This document shows, piece by piece, positions 51,627 through 60,876 of a stretch of 64,000 nt of DNA; the stretch's first letter is position 1; every line of letters begins with the position of its first letter. The position numbers were made by a program, and so were the translations under genes. This DNA comes from BOKV01 sp041739465 (GTDB lineage: Bacteria > Pseudomonadota > Alphaproteobacteria > Rhizobiales > Rhizobiaceae), in contig JBGSNX010000045.1 in NCBI GenBank assembly GCA_041739465.1, positions 21,041-85,040 of the forward strand. The letters run 5' to 3'. A model generated the notes under the pieces. The model was not told the origin of the DNA. It worked only from the letters and a program-made list of their open reading frames with translations, and searched no databases.

Positions 51627-51676
51627 GAAGCGATGGATGGCTTTGCCTCCCGATGCAATCATTTGACAGGTTTGTC

Positions 51677-52927
51677 ATGCTCTATTCGGCTTTGAAAATT
51701 CTCAAGGAAGGCTTGACCGGCAACAAGGGCTGGAAGCCGGTCTGGCGCGAGCCGGAACCGAAGGCGGAATATGACATCATCATTGTCGGCGGAGGCGGTC
51801 ACGGTTTGGCGACGGCCTATTACCTTGCCCGCGAGTTTGGCCTGCGAAATGTCGCGGTGATCGAGAAGGGCTACATCGGCTCCGGCAATGTCGGGCGCAA
51901 CACGACCATCGTGCGCTCGAATTACTGCCTGCCGGGGAACGAACCTTTCTACGAACTTTCCATGAAGCTGTGGGAAGGGCTGGAGCAGGATTTCAACTAC
52001 AATGCGATGATGTCGCAGCGCGGCGTCCTCAACCTCTTCCACAATGACAGCCTGCGCGACGCCTATGCAAGGCGCGGCAATGCGATGCAACTGGAAGGGG
52101 TGGCGTCGGAACTTCTGGACGAAGCCGGTGTGCGCAAGCTTTGCCCGTTCCTCGATTTCGACAATGGCCGGTTCCCGATCAAGGGCGGGCTTTTGCAGCG
52201 GCGCGGCGGCACGGCGCGGCATGATGCAGTGGCCTGGGGCTATGCCCGCGGGGCTGACAGCCGCGGCGTTGACATCATCCAGAATTGTGAGGTCACCGGC
52301 TTCCGGATCGAGAACGGCAAGGTGCTGGGAGTGGAAACCAGCAAGGGGCCAATTCTGGCCAAGAAAATTGGCGTTGCTGCAGCAGGCAACACGACAAGGG
52401 TAATGGACAAAGCCGGCTTGCGGCTGCCGATCGAAAGCCACGTGCTTCAGGCGTTCGTTACCGAAGGGCTCAAGCCGATCATTCCGGGCGTCATCACATT
52501 TGCCTTCGGGCATTTTTACATCAGCCAGTCTGACAAGGGCGGCCTTGTCTTCGGCGGCAGTCTCGATGGTTACAATTCCTATGCACAACGCGGCAATCTG
52601 CCGATGGTCGAACATGTGTGCGAAGCGGGAATGGCGGTCATGCCAGCCATTGGCCGGGCGCGGGTGTTGCGCTCCTGGGGCGGGGTCATGGATATGTCGA
52701 TGGACGGTTCGCCAATCATCGACAAGACACAGATCGAAGGGCTCTATCTCAATTGCGGCTGGTGCTATGGCGGCTTCAAGGCAACTCCTGCCTCTGGCTT
52801 CTGCTTTGCCCATCTGATTGCCAAGGATGAGCCGCACAAGGTTGCCACGGCATTGCGGCTGGACCGGTTTGAAACCGGGCATGTAATTGATGAAAACGGC
52901 GTCGGCACCCAGCCGAACCTGCACTGA
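51677..52927 (+). CDS. soxB: Sarcosine oxidase beta subunit
   Basis: A 416-residue flavoprotein subunit of heterotetrameric sarcosine oxidase, which turns sarcosine and tetrahydrofolate into glycine, methylene-tetrahydrofolate and hydrogen peroxide. The FAD motif DIIIVGGGGHG is at about 33-43; His182 in GGTARHDAVAWG lies in the segment that carries the covalently bound FMN in the family. The Met of MLYSALKIL gives the family length and N-terminus, with AGG upstream; a frame extending 8 codons further upstream also exists. soxD follows after 15 bases. Confidence 0.94.
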   Translation: MLYSALKILKEGLTGNKGWKPVWREPEPKAEYDIIIVGGGGHGLATAYYLAREFGLRNVAVIEKGYIGSGNVGRNTTIVRSNYCLPGNEPFYELSMKLWEGLEQDFNYNAMMSQRGVLNLFHNDSLRDAYARRGNAMQLEGVASELLDEAGVRKLCPFLDFDNGRFPIKGGLLQRRGGTARHDAVAWGYARGADSRGVDIIQNCEVTGFRIENGKVLGVETSKGPILAKKIGVAAAGNTTRVMDKAGLRLPIESHVLQAFVTEGLKPIIPGVITFAFGHFYISQSDKGGLVFGGSLDGYNSYAQRGNLPMVEHVCEAGMAVMPAIGRARVLRSWGGVMDMSMDGSPIIDKTQIEGLYLNCGWCYGGFKATPASGFCFAHLIAKDEPHKVATALRLDRFETGHVIDENGVGTQPNLH

Positions 52928-52942
52928 GGAGGGAAGCGGAAC

Positions 52943-53236
52943 ATGCGACTGCCCTGTCCCAATTGCGGTGAACGCGACCACAGCGAGTTTGTCTATCGCG
53001 GCGATGCCACCGTGCGCCGCCCTGACCCTTCATCCCCCGATGCGGCAAGCCTTTTTCATGCATTCGTGCATTTGCGAACCAACCCGGCTGGATGGCACCA
53101 TGAGCACTGGTACCATGAAGGTGGTTGCCGCTCGTGGATTGTTGTGGAACGCAACACGCTTACCCATGCGGTGCGCGGAGCGGTGACAGCCAGTGAATTC
53201 AGCCAGAGCGACGGCAAGAAGGGCGCAACCGCATGA
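52943..53236 (+). CDS. soxD: Sarcosine oxidase delta subunit
   Basis: A 97-residue zinc-binding subunit. Zinc ligands are Cys5, Cys8 (CPNCGERDHSEF) and His58, Cys62 (HEGGC), the pattern of the family. The GGAGGGAAG ribosome binding site precedes it. It overlaps soxA by four bases. Confidence 0.94.
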   Translation: MRLPCPNCGERDHSEFVYRGDATVRRPDPSSPDAASLFHAFVHLRTNPAGWHHEHWYHEGGCRSWIVVERNTLTHAVRGAVTASEFSQSDGKKGATA

Positions 53237-56211
53237 GCCAAGCGTTTCGCATTGCCACTGGCGGGCTGATCGACCGGTCCTCGCAAGTCAATTTTTCATT
53301 CGACGGGCGAAAATTGCAGGGCCATCCTGGCGACACGCTTGCGTCAGCCTTGCTGGCAAATGGAGTTCGGCTGGTTGGCCGCTCGTTCAAATATCACCGC
53401 CCGCGCGGAATTTTGAGTTCGGGGCCTGAAGAGCCGAACGCCCTGGTGGAGACGGGCAAGGGAGCAAGGCGCGATCCCAACACGCGGGCAACCGTGCAGG
53501 AATTGTTCGATGGGCTGAGCGCCAAAAGTCAGAACCGGTTTCCGTCGCTGGCGTTTGATTTTCTAGCTGTCAACGACCTGATGTCGCCATTCCTTGCTGC
53601 CGGATTTTACTACAAGACTTTCATGTGGCCTGCGAAGTTTTGGGAAAAGCTCTACGAGCCGGTTATCCGCCGCGCGGCCGGACTTGGCAGCCTTTCGGGC
53701 AAGGCAGATCCCGACACTTATGAAAAAGCCTGGGCGCATTGCGACCTTCTGGTCATCGGCATGGGACCTGCAGGCTTGCAGGCAGCCATAACCGCTGCGC
53801 GAGCTGGAGCGCGCGTCGTGGTCGCGGATGAGGATTTCGTTCCGGGCGGACGTCTCAACAGTGAGACGCTGCTGGTTGCGCGCGAGCCTGGATCCGATTG
53901 GGCGGCAAGGGTGAGCGCAGAACTTGCAAGCCTTGAAAATGTTCGTGTGCTGACACGAACCACGGTCTTTGCTTCCTATGATGGCGGCAGCTTTGCCGCG
54001 CTGGAAAAAGTGACCGATCATCTTGGCAGCGCTCCTTCGCATCTTCCAAGGCAGCGGCTTTGGAAGATCGTCGCAAAGCGCAGCATCCTTGCATCAGGCG
54101 CAATCGAACGCCCGATTGCGTTTGGCGACAATGACCGCCCGGGGATCATGCTCGCCTCGGCAGTTCGGACCTATGTCAACCGGCATGCGGTCGCTGCGGG
54201 CAAGTCAACGATCGTCTTCACCTGCAATGATGATGGCTGGCGAACAGTGCATGATCTCAAGTCTGCCGGGCAGGTGGTAGAGGCGGTCATTGACAGCCGG
54301 TCTGCCGACGAGATTGCGACGGTGCGTGCGGCAGCTGGCGACACACCAGTGTTTTCACGGGCGCAGGTCATTTCAACCTCCGGGCGCAAGGGATTGCAGT
54401 CTGTCACATTCCTCAATTCCAATGGACGGCCCGTGACTCTTGAAGCAGATTGTCTTGCGGTTTCGGGCGGCTGGAATCCGGTGGTGCATCTGACATGTCA
54501 TCGTCGCAGCCAACCGGTCTGGAATGACAAGATTGCAGCGTTCGTGCCGGGTGCAGATCTTCCGGACGGAATGGCAGTGGCCGGAGCTGCCAATGGCGCA
54601 CTTTCGACGCATGGCTCACTTGTTCAAGGCAATGAAGCAGCCCGCAAGGTGCTTTCAGACCTTGGCTTCGGCGAGGCCCGCACCAGCATTCCTGATGCGG
54701 AGGATGCGCCGGTCGCCATTTCGCCGCTGTGGCACGTTGCGCAGTCAAAGGGTCGCGCGTGGCTCGACTTCCAAAATGATGTGACCGTCAAGGATCTGGT
54801 GCAGTCCGAGAAGGAAGGCTTTCGCTCTGTCGAGCACATGAAGCGCTACACGACGCTGGGAATGGCGACGGACCAGGGCAAGACATCGAATGTCAATGCG
54901 CTTGCGATCATGGCAGAATTGACCGGCAAGAGCATCCCGCAAACCGGTACGACGATTTTCAGGCCGCCCTATACGCCAGTAGCGGTTTCAGCATTTGCCG
55001 GGCGCGCCGTGGGCAAGGAATACCAACCCTATCGCCTAACGCCCTCGCATGACTGGGCGAGGGAACATGGCGCATCGTTTGTGGTGGCCGGATTGTGGCT
55101 GCGGGCCGAATGGTACACGGCCAAGGGAGAAAAGACATGGCGGCAAAGCTGCGACCGGGAAGTCGGCGTCGTTCGCAATGCTGTCGGTGTCTGCGATGTC
55201 TCGACACTTGGCAAGATTGACATCAAAGGCCGGGATGCGGGCATTTTCCTCGACCATCTTTACACCAATTCAATGTCGACACTGGCAGTGGGCAAGGTGC
55301 GTTATGGCATCATGCTTCGCGAAGATGGCTTTGCCATGGATGATGGCACGGTTGCGCGGCTTGGCGAAAATCATTTTGTAATCACCACCACCACAGCCAA
55401 TGCCGGACTGGTAATGCAGCATGTCGACTATTGCGCGCAGGTGCATTTTCCGCAGCTTGATGTGCACATGGTTTCGGTCACTGACAAATGGGCGCAGTTC
55501 TCGATTGCCGGGCCGCAATCGCGAAAAGTGCTTGAAAAACTGGTGGATGATCCGCAGTCGATTTCCAATGAGGCCTTCCCCTACATGGCCTGCGCCAAGC
55601 TGACAATTTGCGGCGGCGTGGAAGCAAGGCTGTTCCGAATTTCGTTCTCGGGCGAACTTGCTTATGAACTGGCAGTACCCGCCAGCTATGGCGATGCGCT
55701 TATCCGGGCAATCATGGGCGCGGGCAAGCAATTCGGGATCGCGCCTTATGGTCTTGAAGCACTCAATGTGCTGCGCATCGAAAAGGGCCATTTGACCGGC
55801 AATGAACTCAACGGCCAGACGACCGCGGGCGATGCCGGGCTTGGCAAGATGGTTTCAGCCAAGAAGGATTGCATCGGCAAAGTGATGTCGCAGCGTCCTG
55901 CGCTGACCAGTCCACAGCGCAGCGTGCTCGCCGGTTTCAAGCCGGTTGACCCGTCAATCCAGTTGACGGCAGGCGCGCATTTTATCCCGATCGGCAAGGA
56001 AGCCAACACGGCCAATGATGAAGGCTGGATGACTTCGGTTTGCTGGTCGCCGACACTCGGCCATTCTATCGGCCTTGGTTTCATTCGCGGCGGCCCGGAG
56101 CGACATGGCGAGCGGGTCCGCGCTGTAGACCAGGTACGCGGGACCGATGTCGAGGTAGAAATAGTGTCGCCGCATTTCCACGACCATGCCGGGGAGCGCC
56201 TGCGTGCCTGA
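53233..56211 (+). CDS. soxA: Sarcosine oxidase alpha subunit
   Basis: A 992-residue subunit with the family architecture: an N-terminal ferredoxin-like (Fer2_4) domain, a Rossmann/pyridine-nucleotide-disulfide-oxidoreductase domain starting at DLLVIGMGPAGLQAAI near residue 172, and a C-terminal aminomethyltransferase (GCV_T) domain that binds tetrahydrofolate (about 620-990, with REVGVVRNAVGVCDVSTLGKI). It holds NAD and FAD sites. Length is normal. It overlaps soxG at its end. Confidence 0.95.
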   Translation: MSQAFRIATGGLIDRSSQVNFSFDGRKLQGHPGDTLASALLANGVRLVGRSFKYHRPRGILSSGPEEPNALVETGKGARRDPNTRATVQELFDGLSAKSQNRFPSLAFDFLAVNDLMSPFLAAGFYYKTFMWPAKFWEKLYEPVIRRAAGLGSLSGKADPDTYEKAWAHCDLLVIGMGPAGLQAAITAARAGARVVVADEDFVPGGRLNSETLLVAREPGSDWAARVSAELASLENVRVLTRTTVFASYDGGSFAALEKVTDHLGSAPSHLPRQRLWKIVAKRSILASGAIERPIAFGDNDRPGIMLASAVRTYVNRHAVAAGKSTIVFTCNDDGWRTVHDLKSAGQVVEAVIDSRSADEIATVRAAAGDTPVFSRAQVISTSGRKGLQSVTFLNSNGRPVTLEADCLAVSGGWNPVVHLTCHRRSQPVWNDKIAAFVPGADLPDGMAVAGAANGALSTHGSLVQGNEAARKVLSDLGFGEARTSIPDAEDAPVAISPLWHVAQSKGRAWLDFQNDVTVKDLVQSEKEGFRSVEHMKRYTTLGMATDQGKTSNVNALAIMAELTGKSIPQTGTTIFRPPYTPVAVSAFAGRAVGKEYQPYRLTPSHDWAREHGASFVVAGLWLRAEWYTAKGEKTWRQSCDREVGVVRNAVGVCDVSTLGKIDIKGRDAGIFLDHLYTNSMSTLAVGKVRYGIMLREDGFAMDDGTVARLGENHFVITTTTANAGLVMQHVDYCAQVHFPQLDVHMVSVTDKWAQFSIAGPQSRKVLEKLVDDPQSISNEAFPYMACAKLTICGGVEARLFRISFSGELAYELAVPASYGDALIRAIMGAGKQFGIAPYGLEALNVLRIEKGHLTGNELNGQTTAGDAGLGKMVSAKKDCIGKVMSQRPALTSPQRSVLAGFKPVDPSIQLTAGAHFIPIGKEANTANDEGWMTSVCWSPTLGHSIGLGFIRGGPERHGERVRAVDQVRGTDVEVEIVSPHFHDHAGERLRA

Positions 56212-56800
56212 ATTTGTTCTCAAGCAAAAAACCGCATTGAACGAGGATCGGCCGTTTTCCGGGCATTGGGACGGTTTTTCGGTCAGCGAGATCACTGGCC
56301 AGCATGTCTGGTGGGCCGGCGTTTCAGCAGATGGCGAGGCTGCCTTGTTGAAAGCGGCCCAGAGCGCGCTGGATTGCGCCATTCCTGCAGCGAACCGGTT
56401 TAGCGATGGCAAGTCGGACGGCAGCGCTTTCAGGATTGTCAGTGCCGGAAACCGGCAGTTCTTCATCATGGGAGAAGCTGACAAACTACCGGGCGCATTG
56501 GAAGCCGCCCTGCACGTTACAGACCAGAGCGATGGCTGGGTCGGCATCCGCATGGAAGGCAGCGCGACGCGCGAAGTGCTTTCGCGGCTTTGCAGTCTTG
56601 ATTTCCATCCCACAAACTTTGCCGAAGGCCATGCAGCAAGGGTGCCTTTTGAGGGGATGCTTGCATTGATCGCCTGCGAGAATGTGGGCGAAGGTCGCTA
56701 CAGCGTGTATTTCCAGAGCTCATCGGCGCGATCCTTTGTCGGGCATGTTTCACATGCCGCGACGAGCGTTTGCGGCCCGTCAACCAGTGGCGGCCATTGA
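56204..56800 (+). CDS. soxG: Sarcosine oxidase gamma subunit
   Basis: A 198-residue fourth subunit with the GCV_T-like family pattern (WWAGVSADGEAALLKAAQ, ILSRLCSLDFHP-type and FQSSSARSFVGHVSHAA). The start was placed at GTG 56204: GGGGAG lies eight bases upstream and the frame overlaps the soxA stop by eight bases, the normal coupling. An ATG 18 bases earlier is the alternative. It completes soxBDAG. Confidence 0.9.
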   Translation: MPEFVLKQKTALNEDRPFSGHWDGFSVSEITGQHVWWAGVSADGEAALLKAAQSALDCAIPAANRFSDGKSDGSAFRIVSAGNRQFFIMGEADKLPGALEAALHVTDQSDGWVGIRMEGSATREVLSRLCSLDFHPTNFAEGHAARVPFEGMLALIACENVGEGRYSVYFQSSSARSFVGHVSHAATSVCGPSTSGGH

Positions 56801-56820
56801 CGCGAAGAAGGGCTGTAGCG

Positions 56821-58035
56821 ATGCATTTGCCCGGCTATTCAGCGCGACCCGATGATCCTGAGTTTTATGAAAATCCCTATCCTCACTACGCCGCGATGCG
56901 GGCGTTGGGTCCGGCATTTCACTGGGAAGAATACGGGCTGACTGCTTTTGCCAATTACCGCGAGGTCAACGCTGCGCTTCGGGATCGTCGCTTCGGCCGC
57001 GAAGTCACCCACGTCATGAGCCGGGAGGAAGCCGGACTTGCGCCGATACCGCCGCATCTTGAGGGCTTCTACGCATTCGAGGCAAATTCGCTTCTGGAAC
57101 GCGAACCACCAGCGCATACGCGGCTGCGCGGCTTGATCAACCGGGCATTCCTGTCGCGCCATATTGAACGGCTGCGGCCGCAGATTCGCGCACTGGCGCA
57201 TGAACTGATCGACGGGTTCGAGGCGCAAGGTCAAGTTGATCTCCTGCCTGCCTTTGCCGAGAAGATTCCGGTGATCGTGATTGCGCAATTGCTGGGCGTT
57301 CCCGCCAGCATGGCCCCGCAACTGCTCGACTGGTCGCACAAGATGGTGGCGATGTACCAGTTCAACCGCACCCGCCAGATCGAGGATGATGCGGTCAGGG
57401 CGACGGAGGAGTTTTCGAGCTTCATGCGCTCTTTTGCCGACGCGCGGCGCGGCGATCCGCAGGATGATCTGATCACAAGGCTACTGGAAGCCGAGGAGGA
57501 GGGTGAAAAGCTCTCACCCGACGAGTTGGTGACAACTTGCATCCTGCTACTAAATGCCGGGCATGAGGCCACGGTACACGGCATTGGCAACGGGTTGAAA
57601 GCCATCCTGGAAAATGACGCAGTTCATCCTGGCCTGTTTGCCGATCCGCAGGCCGGTATCGATGCGGCAGATGAATTGCTGCGTTTCGATGCGCCGCTGC
57701 ATGTGTTCACCCGGTTCGTTCTGGAACCGATGGAATTTGCCGGAACACAACTGGCGAAGGGCCAGGTTGTGCAGCTGCTGATGGGATCGGCCAATCGCGA
57801 TCCGGCCAAGTTTGCCCACCCCGATCGCCTCGATTTTTCGCGCGGCGGTGCCGGGCATGTCGGGTTTGGAGCAGGCATCCATTTTTGTGTGGGTGCGCCG
57901 CTTGCGCGCATTGAAATTGCCGAAGCGCTGGATGTGCTGTTTTCCCGGTTTCCAAACCTACACCTTGCCGGAAAACCAAATTATGCCGACCGCTACCATT
58001 TTCATGGACTCACCAAACTGGTGCTTGCATGGTGA
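56821..58035 (+). CDS. Cytochrome P450 (CYP, soluble bacterial type)
   Basis: A 404-residue P450. The heme-binding loop FGAGIHFCVGAPLAR has the proximal Cys356, the I-helix AGHEAT is at 246-251, and the ExxR pair is ELLR (285-288). The protein is soluble and has no redox partner gene nearby. Its start is 20 bases after soxG, on the same strand and with a normal AGAAGG site, so it may be part of the sox operon. The substrate is unknown; a methylated amine or osmolyte is one possibility from position. Confidence 0.9.
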   Translation: MHLPGYSARPDDPEFYENPYPHYAAMRALGPAFHWEEYGLTAFANYREVNAALRDRRFGREVTHVMSREEAGLAPIPPHLEGFYAFEANSLLEREPPAHTRLRGLINRAFLSRHIERLRPQIRALAHELIDGFEAQGQVDLLPAFAEKIPVIVIAQLLGVPASMAPQLLDWSHKMVAMYQFNRTRQIEDDAVRATEEFSSFMRSFADARRGDPQDDLITRLLEAEEEGEKLSPDELVTTCILLLNAGHEATVHGIGNGLKAILENDAVHPGLFADPQAGIDAADELLRFDAPLHVFTRFVLEPMEFAGTQLAKGQVVQLLMGSANRDPAKFAHPDRLDFSRGGAGHVGFGAGIHFCVGAPLARIEIAEALDVLFSRFPNLHLAGKPNYADRYHFHGLTKLVLAW

Positions 58036-58075
58036 TCGTTGCCGCCCACCTCTTCCCTTGACGTAAAAAGCACTT

Positions 58076-58112
58076 GCGCCCCGGTGAACTTGTTGCTTTC
58101 CTGTCGGGGCGC
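58076..58112 (+). promoter_or_regulatory. Inverted repeat in the gap before the liv operon
   Basis: GCGCCCCG (58076-58083) and CGGGGCGC (58105-58112) are perfect 8-base arms 21 bases apart. No T-run follows, so it is more likely a leader hairpin or operator than a terminator. Confidence 0.4.
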
Positions 58113-58147
58113 TGGAGGAAACAACAACGAAGCGCGGGAGGAATGAT

Positions 58148-59023
58148 TTGGAGATCGCCCAGCTTCTGCTTGGGGGTATCGCCGGTGGCTGTATCTACGG
58201 CCTCGTCGCCCTCGGTTTCGTGCTGATCTACAAGGCAACGGAATCTGTAAATTTCGCCCAGGGCGACCTGATGATGCTTGGGGCATTTTTCACGCTCCAG
58301 TTCGTGAACTCGGCGTATTGGGGCATGAATTTCTGGGTAGGCGCAGGCCTTGCCGTCATCGTCATGGTGGCTGTCGGCTATCTGATGGAAGCACTGCTGA
58401 TCCGTCGACTTTTTGGCCAGCCGCAGTTTGCCGTTGTCATTCTCACCATCGCCATCGGCTTCGTGCTGCGGTTCATCGCAGGGTTCATCTGGGGCTATGA
58501 GCCGCTGGCGCTTGAAACACCTTTTGCCGGGGCCAACCTCAATTTTGCTGGACTTGTCATCGGCGTCGACGAGGTCTTCATCATTGGCGCGACCATTGCA
58601 TTGACGTTGACGCTGTACCTGTTCTTTGCCCGCACAAAACTGGGAATGGCGATGCAGGCATCTTCGCAGAACCAGCTCGCGGCGTATTACATGGGTGTGC
58701 CGGTGAAACGGGTGCATGGCCTGGTCTGGGCATTGTCCGGGGGCATTGCGACCATTGCCGGCGTGCTGTTTGCCGCGCGCGGTTCGATCGATCCCAATCT
58801 CGGCCTGCTTGGCATCAAGGCTTTTGCAGCTGCTGTCATCGGCGGGTTCGGCAGTCTACCGGGCGCGCTGGCCGGCGGGCTGATTGTCGGGATCATCGAG
58901 CCGTTTGCCGGGCGATACATTGCCGCCGGGTACAGTCAGATCGCGCCTTACGCAGTGATGCTGCTGGTGCTGGTGCTGCGGCCAAACGGGCTGTTTGCGC
59001 AAATCCAGTCGAAGAAGGTCTGA
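58148..59023 (+). CDS. livH: Branched-chain amino acid-type ABC transporter permease LivH
   Basis: A 291-residue permease with about eight helices of the LivH family; NFAQGDLMMLGAF near the N-terminus is the typical loop, and GGFGSLPGALAGGLIVGIIEPFAG is the C-terminal family block. It starts with TTG at 58148, with GGGAGG six bases upstream. First gene of a liv-type operon (livHMGF, ligase, binding protein). The substrate may be an aromatic or fatty acid rather than leucine because of the acyl-CoA ligase in the operon. Confidence 0.9.
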   Translation: MEIAQLLLGGIAGGCIYGLVALGFVLIYKATESVNFAQGDLMMLGAFFTLQFVNSAYWGMNFWVGAGLAVIVMVAVGYLMEALLIRRLFGQPQFAVVILTIAIGFVLRFIAGFIWGYEPLALETPFAGANLNFAGLVIGVDEVFIIGATIALTLTLYLFFARTKLGMAMQASSQNQLAAYYMGVPVKRVHGLVWALSGGIATIAGVLFAARGSIDPNLGLLGIKAFAAAVIGGFGSLPGALAGGLIVGIIEPFAGRYIAAGYSQIAPYAVMLLVLVLRPNGLFAQIQSKKV

Positions 59024-59029
59024 CGGGAC

Positions 59030-60109
59030 ATGCGGATCCACCAGAAGACCAGCTATGATGATGACATCAACCTGTTCGAGGACAGGCGGCAGGCGCTCTG
59101 GTACGCGCTGCTGCTGGTTGTGGCGATCGCAGCGCCGTTCTTCATCGGTGATTATCGCCTCGGCGGCGTCATCAGCATGCTGATCTGGGCCATTGCCGGC
59201 ATGGGGCTGATGGTGCTTGCCGGACATACCGGGCAGGCGAGCCTTGGCCACGCGGCGTTCCTGGCCTGCGGCGCCTACATGGAAGCCTGGCTCAACAACA
59301 AGGGCGTGCCGTTTCTCATATCGCTGCCGATTTCCGGGCTGTTCGCCGGAGTTGTCGGTGCGTTGATCGCGATACCAGCCTTGCGCATGAGCGGTATCTA
59401 CCTTGCCATCGCAACGCTGGCGATGGGCATCGTCGCGGAGGACGTCATCGTCCTGCTGGAGCCGGTGACCGGCGGGGTCAGCGGCACCAGCGTCAATGCC
59501 ATCAACCTGTTCGGCTACGAGATTGACCGCTATGGCAATGCCAGCGGGTTCTACTGGCTGTGCCTTGCGGTCGCGGTGATCGTAACGATCGGCTATGCCA
59601 ATTTGCTGCGCTCTTCGACCGGGCGCTCGTTTCTGGCGATCCGTGACTCAGAAGTTTCAGCAAAGGCGATGGGCATCAACATTGCTCGCACCAAGACGCT
59701 GGCTTTCTTTCTGTCGTGCTTCGTCACCGGTCTCGCCGGCGCGCTGCTCGCGCATTACATCGGCTCGTTCAACTACGAGGCGTTTCTCATTCTGGTTTCG
59801 ATCCAGATGCTGCTGATGATTGTGGTTGGCGGCATGGGTTCGATCCACGGTGCATTTTTCGGGGCTGCGGTGGTGGTGTATTTGCCGCAGATCATTTCGG
59901 GCCTGCTTCAATCGTTTACGACCAATGCCATTCCCGGACTTGATACCGGCATTTTCGCAGCCTTGCTGATTGCCATCATCATCATCGAGCCGCTGGGCAT
60001 CAATGGTCGCTGGCTGAAGATGCGGGCCTGGTTCCAGCTTTTTCCGCTGGCGCGCAAGGACATGTTCCGGCGCCAGAAAAGCTATCTCAAAACGGAGAGG
60101 ATGCGGTGA
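59030..60109 (+). CDS. livM: Branched-chain amino acid-type ABC transporter permease LivM
   Basis: A 359-residue permease, about ten helices, with GHTGQASLGHAAFLACGAY at residues 64-82 and the EAA-like region DSEVSAKAMGINIARTKTLAFFLSCF near 200-230. It begins six bases after livH and overlaps livG by four bases at its end. The first 30 residues form a hydrophilic cytoplasmic extension. Confidence 0.92.
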   Translation: MRIHQKTSYDDDINLFEDRRQALWYALLLVVAIAAPFFIGDYRLGGVISMLIWAIAGMGLMVLAGHTGQASLGHAAFLACGAYMEAWLNNKGVPFLISLPISGLFAGVVGALIAIPALRMSGIYLAIATLAMGIVAEDVIVLLEPVTGGVSGTSVNAINLFGYEIDRYGNASGFYWLCLAVAVIVTIGYANLLRSSTGRSFLAIRDSEVSAKAMGINIARTKTLAFFLSCFVTGLAGALLAHYIGSFNYEAFLILVSIQMLLMIVVGGMGSIHGAFFGAAVVVYLPQIISGLLQSFTTNAIPGLDTGIFAALLIAIIIIEPLGINGRWLKMRAWFQLFPLARKDMFRRQKSYLKTERMR

Positions 60110-60876
60110 GCCTTTTCACAGCACAAAATCTTTCCAAGAATTTCGGTGGCGTGCGGGCCGTCGATGGCGTGTCTTTCACGGTGGAAAAGGGCGAAGTATT
60201 CACGATTGTCGGACCCAATGGCGCTGGCAAGTCCACGATCTTCAATCTGATATCGCGGTTCTATGATTGCACCACCGGCAGCATGGTATTTGATGGTACC
60301 GATATCACCAATGCGCAGCCGCACGAGATCATCGGCCATGGCATTGCCCGCACATTCCAGAACATCGAATTGTTCGACCATTCGACGGTTCTGCAAAACC
60401 TGCTGGTCGGGCGGCATAGCAGGCGGCGTTCCAATCCGTTGACCAATCTTTTTTTCCTGCCTGCGGTGCGCAAGGAAGAACGCGAGCACCGGGCAGCGGT
60501 CGAAGAAGTGATCGAGTTTCTGGACCTGCATGCCTACCGGGACAAGCTGATTGCTGGCCTGCCCTATGGCGTTCGCAAGGTAGTTGAAATTGCCAGAGCG
60601 TTGTCCAGCGGCCCCAAGCTGCTGCTGCTGGATGAGCCTGCTTCCGGCCTTTCGGTCGAAGAAACGCAAGATGTCGCCTATTGGATCGAGGACATGCAAA
60701 AAGACATGGGCCTGACAATCCTGATGGTCGAGCATGACATGAAACTGGTCAGCCAGGTTTCAACGCGTGTCCTGGCGATGGCTGACGGCAAACCGGTAGC
60801 GCTCGGAACGCCATCTGAAGTTCAGTCGCATCCCAAAGTCATCGAAGCGTATCTGGGAATCGGGGAGGCCGCATGA
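60106..60876 (+). CDS. livG: Branched-chain amino acid-type ABC transporter ATPase LivG
   Basis: A 256-residue ATPase with Walker A GPNGAGKST, the LivG-specific ARTFQNIELFDHSTVLQNLLVG, Walker B LLLLDEPASGLS, and MVEHDMKLV. It starts with GTG inside the livM stop overlap. With LivF it powers the transporter. The signature region reads LPYGVRKVVEIARAL, the normal LivG variant. Confidence 0.93.
   Translation: MSLFTAQNLSKNFGGVRAVDGVSFTVEKGEVFTIVGPNGAGKSTIFNLISRFYDCTTGSMVFDGTDITNAQPHEIIGHGIARTFQNIELFDHSTVLQNLLVGRHSRRRSNPLTNLFFLPAVRKEEREHRAAVEEVIEFLDLHAYRDKLIAGLPYGVRKVVEIARALSSGPKLLLLDEPASGLSVEETQDVAYWIEDMQKDMGLTILMVEHDMKLVSQVSTRVLAMADGKPVALGTPSEVQSHPKVIEAYLGIGEAA

Noticed and set aside
51659..52981. 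440-codon open frame on the minus strand across soxB
   Set aside because: It is a shadow frame opposite a clear soxB; the protein is rich in Cys/His/Arg without domain signatures and has no ribosome binding site.
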